Origin: an uncultured Coprococcus sp.
GTDB lineage: Bacteria; Bacillota; Clostridia; Lachnospirales; Lachnospiraceae
Assembly: GCA_900548215.1 (NCBI GenBank)
Contig: URJI01000061.1
Location: 1 to 17,167, forward strand
Reading direction: 5' to 3'
Length of the DNA stretch: 17,167 bases
Below are positions 15,397 to 17,167 of this stretch, piece after piece (within the stretch, counting starts at the first letter, position 1; each line of letters begins with the position of its first letter). The notes below the pieces were generated by a model, which saw nothing but the letters and a program-made list of their open reading frames with translations, was not told where the DNA came from and ran no database searches. The position numbers and the translations under genes are program-made.

Positions 15397-16701
15397 ATGG
15401 CAAATCGTAGTGACGATAGAAAACAGCTCAGATGTTCTTTTTGCAATAAGACACAGGATCAGGTTAGAAAGCTTATTGCCGGACCAGGGGCCTACATTTG
15501 TGATGAATGTATAGAGATATGCTCTGAGATAATAGAAGAAGAACTGGGTGATGTAGAACTTGATGAGAACATCAATCTTCTCAAACCAAAGGAAATAAAG
15601 AATTTTCTTGATGAGTACGTCATAGGTCAGGATGAGGCAAAGAAGGTACTGGCGGTTGCCGTGTACAACCATTATAAGAGAATTTTAGCCCAGAAGGACT
15701 TTGATGTTGAATTGCAGAAGAGCAATATTCTTATGGTAGGACCGACGGGTTCTGGTAAGACTTATCTTGCTCAGACACTTGCAAAGCTGCTCAATGTTCC
15801 ATTTGCAATAGCAGATGCCACAACGCTTACTGAGGCCGGTTATGTTGGAGAGGATGTTGAGAATATACTCTTAAAGCTTATTCAGGCGGCAGATTACGAT
15901 ATAGAGCGTGCTGAGCATGGAATTATCTATATTGATGAGATAGACAAGATTACAAAGAAGAGTGAGAATGTATCCATAACCAGAGATGTATCCGGTGAGG
16001 GAGTTCAGCAGGCTTTGTTGAAGATTATAGAGGGAACAGTGGCATCAGTTCCACCGCAGGGGGGAAGAAAGCATCCGCATCAGGAACTCATACAGATAGA
16101 CACCACAAACATATTGTTTATATGTGGCGGTGCATTTGAGGGCCTTGAGAAGATCATAGAGAACCGTGTGGGTCAGAAAGCTATAGGTTTCAATGCAGAA
16201 GTTATAGAGCAGTCAGAGCAGGATGTGGGGCAGCTCCTCAAGCAGGTTATGCCACATGACTTTGTGAAGTACGGACTTATACCAGAGTTTGTCGGACGTG
16301 TTCCTGTGGCTGTGACATTGGATCTGCTTGATGAGGATGCACTTGTAAGAATTCTCACCGAGCCGAAGAGCGCTATATGCAAGCAGTATAAGAAACTGTT
16401 TGAGCTTGATGGAGTGGAACTTGAGATTAAGGACGATGCCTTGAGAGAGATAGCAAAGGAAGCTATGGACAGAAAGACTGGAGCGAGAGGCCTTCGCGCT
16501 ATTATGGAGAGCGCAACATTAAACCTGATGTATGAGATTCCATCAGATCCAACCATAAAGAAGTGTGTTATCACAAAGGGTGTCATAACTGGAGAAGCTA
16601 AACCGGAACTCACATATAGAGATGAAAATGAAGAGCCCGATGTGCCTAAAAAGACAGGACGAAAGAAAAAGACAAATACAGACAATGGTGAGAGCGCATA
16701 G
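15397..16701 (+). CDS. clpX: ATP-dependent Clp protease ATP-binding subunit ClpX
   Basis: ClpX is a hexameric AAA+ unfoldase that recognises substrates, often through a zinc-binding domain, and threads them into ClpP. In the 434 residues I see the four zinc cysteines (13, 16, 35, 38) in CSFCNKTQ and YICDECIEICS, Walker A GPTGSGKT (115-122), pore loop GYVGED (148-153), Walker B IIYIDEID (176-183), the IGF loop (263-265) that docks into ClpP, and sensor 2 GARGL (362-366). All key residues are present. The tail after about residue 405 is charged and lysine-rich (PKKTGRKKKTNTDNGE), a little longer than usual. GAGGT (15386-15390) precedes the ATG. Its order after clpP and before lon is common in Clostridia. 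Confidence 0.98.
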   Translation: MANRSDDRKQLRCSFCNKTQDQVRKLIAGPGAYICDECIEICSEIIEEELGDVELDENINLLKPKEIKNFLDEYVIGQDEAKKVLAVAVYNHYKRILAQKDFDVELQKSNILMVGPTGSGKTYLAQTLAKLLNVPFAIADATTLTEAGYVGEDVENILLKLIQAADYDIERAEHGIIYIDEIDKITKKSENVSITRDVSGEGVQQALLKIIEGTVASVPPQGGRKHPHQELIQIDTTNILFICGGAFEGLEKIIENRVGQKAIGFNAEVIEQSEQDVGQLLKQVMPHDFVKYGLIPEFVGRVPVAVTLDLLDEDALVRILTEPKSAICKQYKKLFELDGVELEIKDDALREIAKEAMDRKTGARGLRAIMESATLNLMYEIPSDPTIKKCVITKGVITGEAKPELTYRDENEEPDVPKKTGRKKKTNTDNGESA

Positions 16702-16710
16702 AGCGCTTTT
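16691..16710 (+). terminator. Weak hairpin-T terminator overlapping the clpX stop
   Basis: AGAGCGC (16691-16697) pairs with GCGCTTT (16703-16709), seven pairs including one G-T, with part of the stop codon in the five-base loop, followed by TTTTG. The stem is short and the T-run brief, so termination is probably partial. Confidence 0.35.
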
Positions 16711-16721
16711 GCAGAAAAATG

Positions 16722-16803
16722 AGACGTTATTACGCTGATATGTATGCGCCCGCAGGCCACTGATATGGCGGACGTTGCGTTGAACAGAGGTGTTATAACG
16801 TCT
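16722..16803 (+). promoter_or_regulatory. Structured clpX-lon intergenic region with 9-bp terminal inverted repeats
   Basis: AGACGTTAT (16722-16730) and ATAACGTCT (16795-16803) are perfect inverted repeats bounding 82 bases. A second GACGTT at 16771-16776 could pair with the same 3' arm, so two structures exclude each other. CTGATATG is repeated inside (16735 and 16760). This could be a regulatory leader or a small inserted element; no target-site duplication is evident. Confidence 0.4.
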
Positions 16804-16809
16804 TATTTT
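16780..16809 (+). promoter_or_regulatory. Candidate lon promoter
   Basis: TTGAAC (16780-16785), 18 bases, TATTTT (16804-16809). Both boxes match 4 to 5 of 6 consensus bases. It overlaps the 3' arm of the inverted repeat, which could make that arm part of an operator. Confidence 0.4.
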
Positions 16810-16838
16810 GATGTGAGATAAAAACGGAGATACGAGCA

Positions 16839-17167
16839 ATGAGTGATAAGATATTGGAGATGACAATGATTTGCCTTGATGATGGAGCTGTTATGCCAGA
16901 ACTGTCATTTTATCTGGATGCCACAAATAGAGAGGCCTGTGAGGCTGTGTCCAGGGCCGTGAAGGGCGATGAGTATGTTTTTCTGGTGAATCCGCTTCCA
17001 AAGTCGGCTGGAGAATCTGCTGCATTTTGCGAGATCGGTGTTATAGCGAGAATAAAACAGTTTGTACGCCTTCAGAATAAGTCTATGCGTGTGCTCATAC
17101 AGACTGAGCGCAGAGCCAGACTTATGGAGTATAAAAAGGACAGCTGTTATATCTGCAAAGTTCAGGA
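16839..17167 (+). CDS. lon: ATP-dependent protease Lon, N-terminal part (3' end outside window)
   Basis: The first 109 codons of a gene whose product resembles the N-terminal substrate-binding domain of Lon, the AAA+ serine protease for misfolded proteins. The clearest part is EIGVIARIKQFVRLQNKSMR followed by VLIQTERRARLMEY, which matches the Lon pattern of an isoleucine-rich strand, a short hairpin and a basic RR motif. The beginning (LDDGAVMPELSFYLDATNRE) aligns with the usual LRGLVVFPGM segment but is quite divergent. The ATG has GGAG at 16826-16829, nine bases ahead. Position directly after clpX is the usual place for lon in Clostridia. ATPase and protease domains are not visible, so a stand-alone LON-domain protein cannot be excluded. 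Confidence 0.82.
   Translation, partial: MSDKILEMTMICLDDGAVMPELSFYLDATNREACEAVSRAVKGDEYVFLVNPLPKSAGESAAFCEIGVIARIKQFVRLQNKSMRVLIQTERRARLMEYKKDSCYICKVQ

Noticed and set aside
1..17167. tRNA, rRNA, CRISPR arrays, insertion sequences and prophage genes
   Set aside because: No cloverleaf-like gene, regularly spaced long repeats, transposase, integrase or phage structural gene could be recognised on either strand.

Overview
The window looks like a chromosomal segment of an anaerobic, spore-forming, butyrate-producing Gram-positive bacterium of the Lachnospiraceae type, perhaps near Coprococcus. Three things suggest this: an alpha/beta-type spore protein gene, a ptb-buk butyrate pair, and a gene order (tig-clpP-clpX-lon) typical of Clostridia. 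Genes start with strong GGAGG-type ribosome binding sites. The genus is an inference from gene content, not from a marker gene. All real genes lie on the + strand.

Layout. (1) 2-556: the 3' end of a cyclic-di-GMP phosphodiesterase (EAL) gene. (2) 573-4993: a MoxR ATPase, a DUF58 protein and a large membrane-bound transglutaminase-fold protein, closely packed and probably one operon acting at the cell envelope. (3) 5105-6289: mtnN and luxS, end to end, which together convert S-adenosylhomocysteine to homocysteine and the AI-2 precursor; a strong terminator follows. (4) 6533-10636: a solitary 1367-residue sortase-anchored surface protein with a probable thioester domain, about six SpaA/Cna-B-like domains and one VaFE-like domain. 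It is preceded by three tandem degenerate 15-bp repeats. (5) 10733-12786: ptb and buk, the last two steps from butyryl-CoA to butyrate plus ATP, with an operator-like palindrome in the promoter. (6) 12920-13126: a small acid-soluble spore protein gene with a sigma-G-like promoter and a leader hairpin touching its Shine-Dalgarno, closed by a terminator. (7) 13397 to the window end: trigger factor, ClpP, ClpX and the start of Lon, a protein folding and degradation cluster with structured intergenic RNA between several genes.

No tRNA, rRNA, CRISPR array, transposase or prophage gene was seen, and no gap between genes exceeds 300 bases. I do not see a clearly new multi-gene system. The items most worth following up are non-coding: the repeats ahead of the surface protein, the palindrome at ptb, the hairpin at the spore gene, the double hairpin between clpP and clpX, and the competing inverted repeats between clpX and lon. 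The surface protein also has unusual residues at positions where its domain families form internal covalent bonds.
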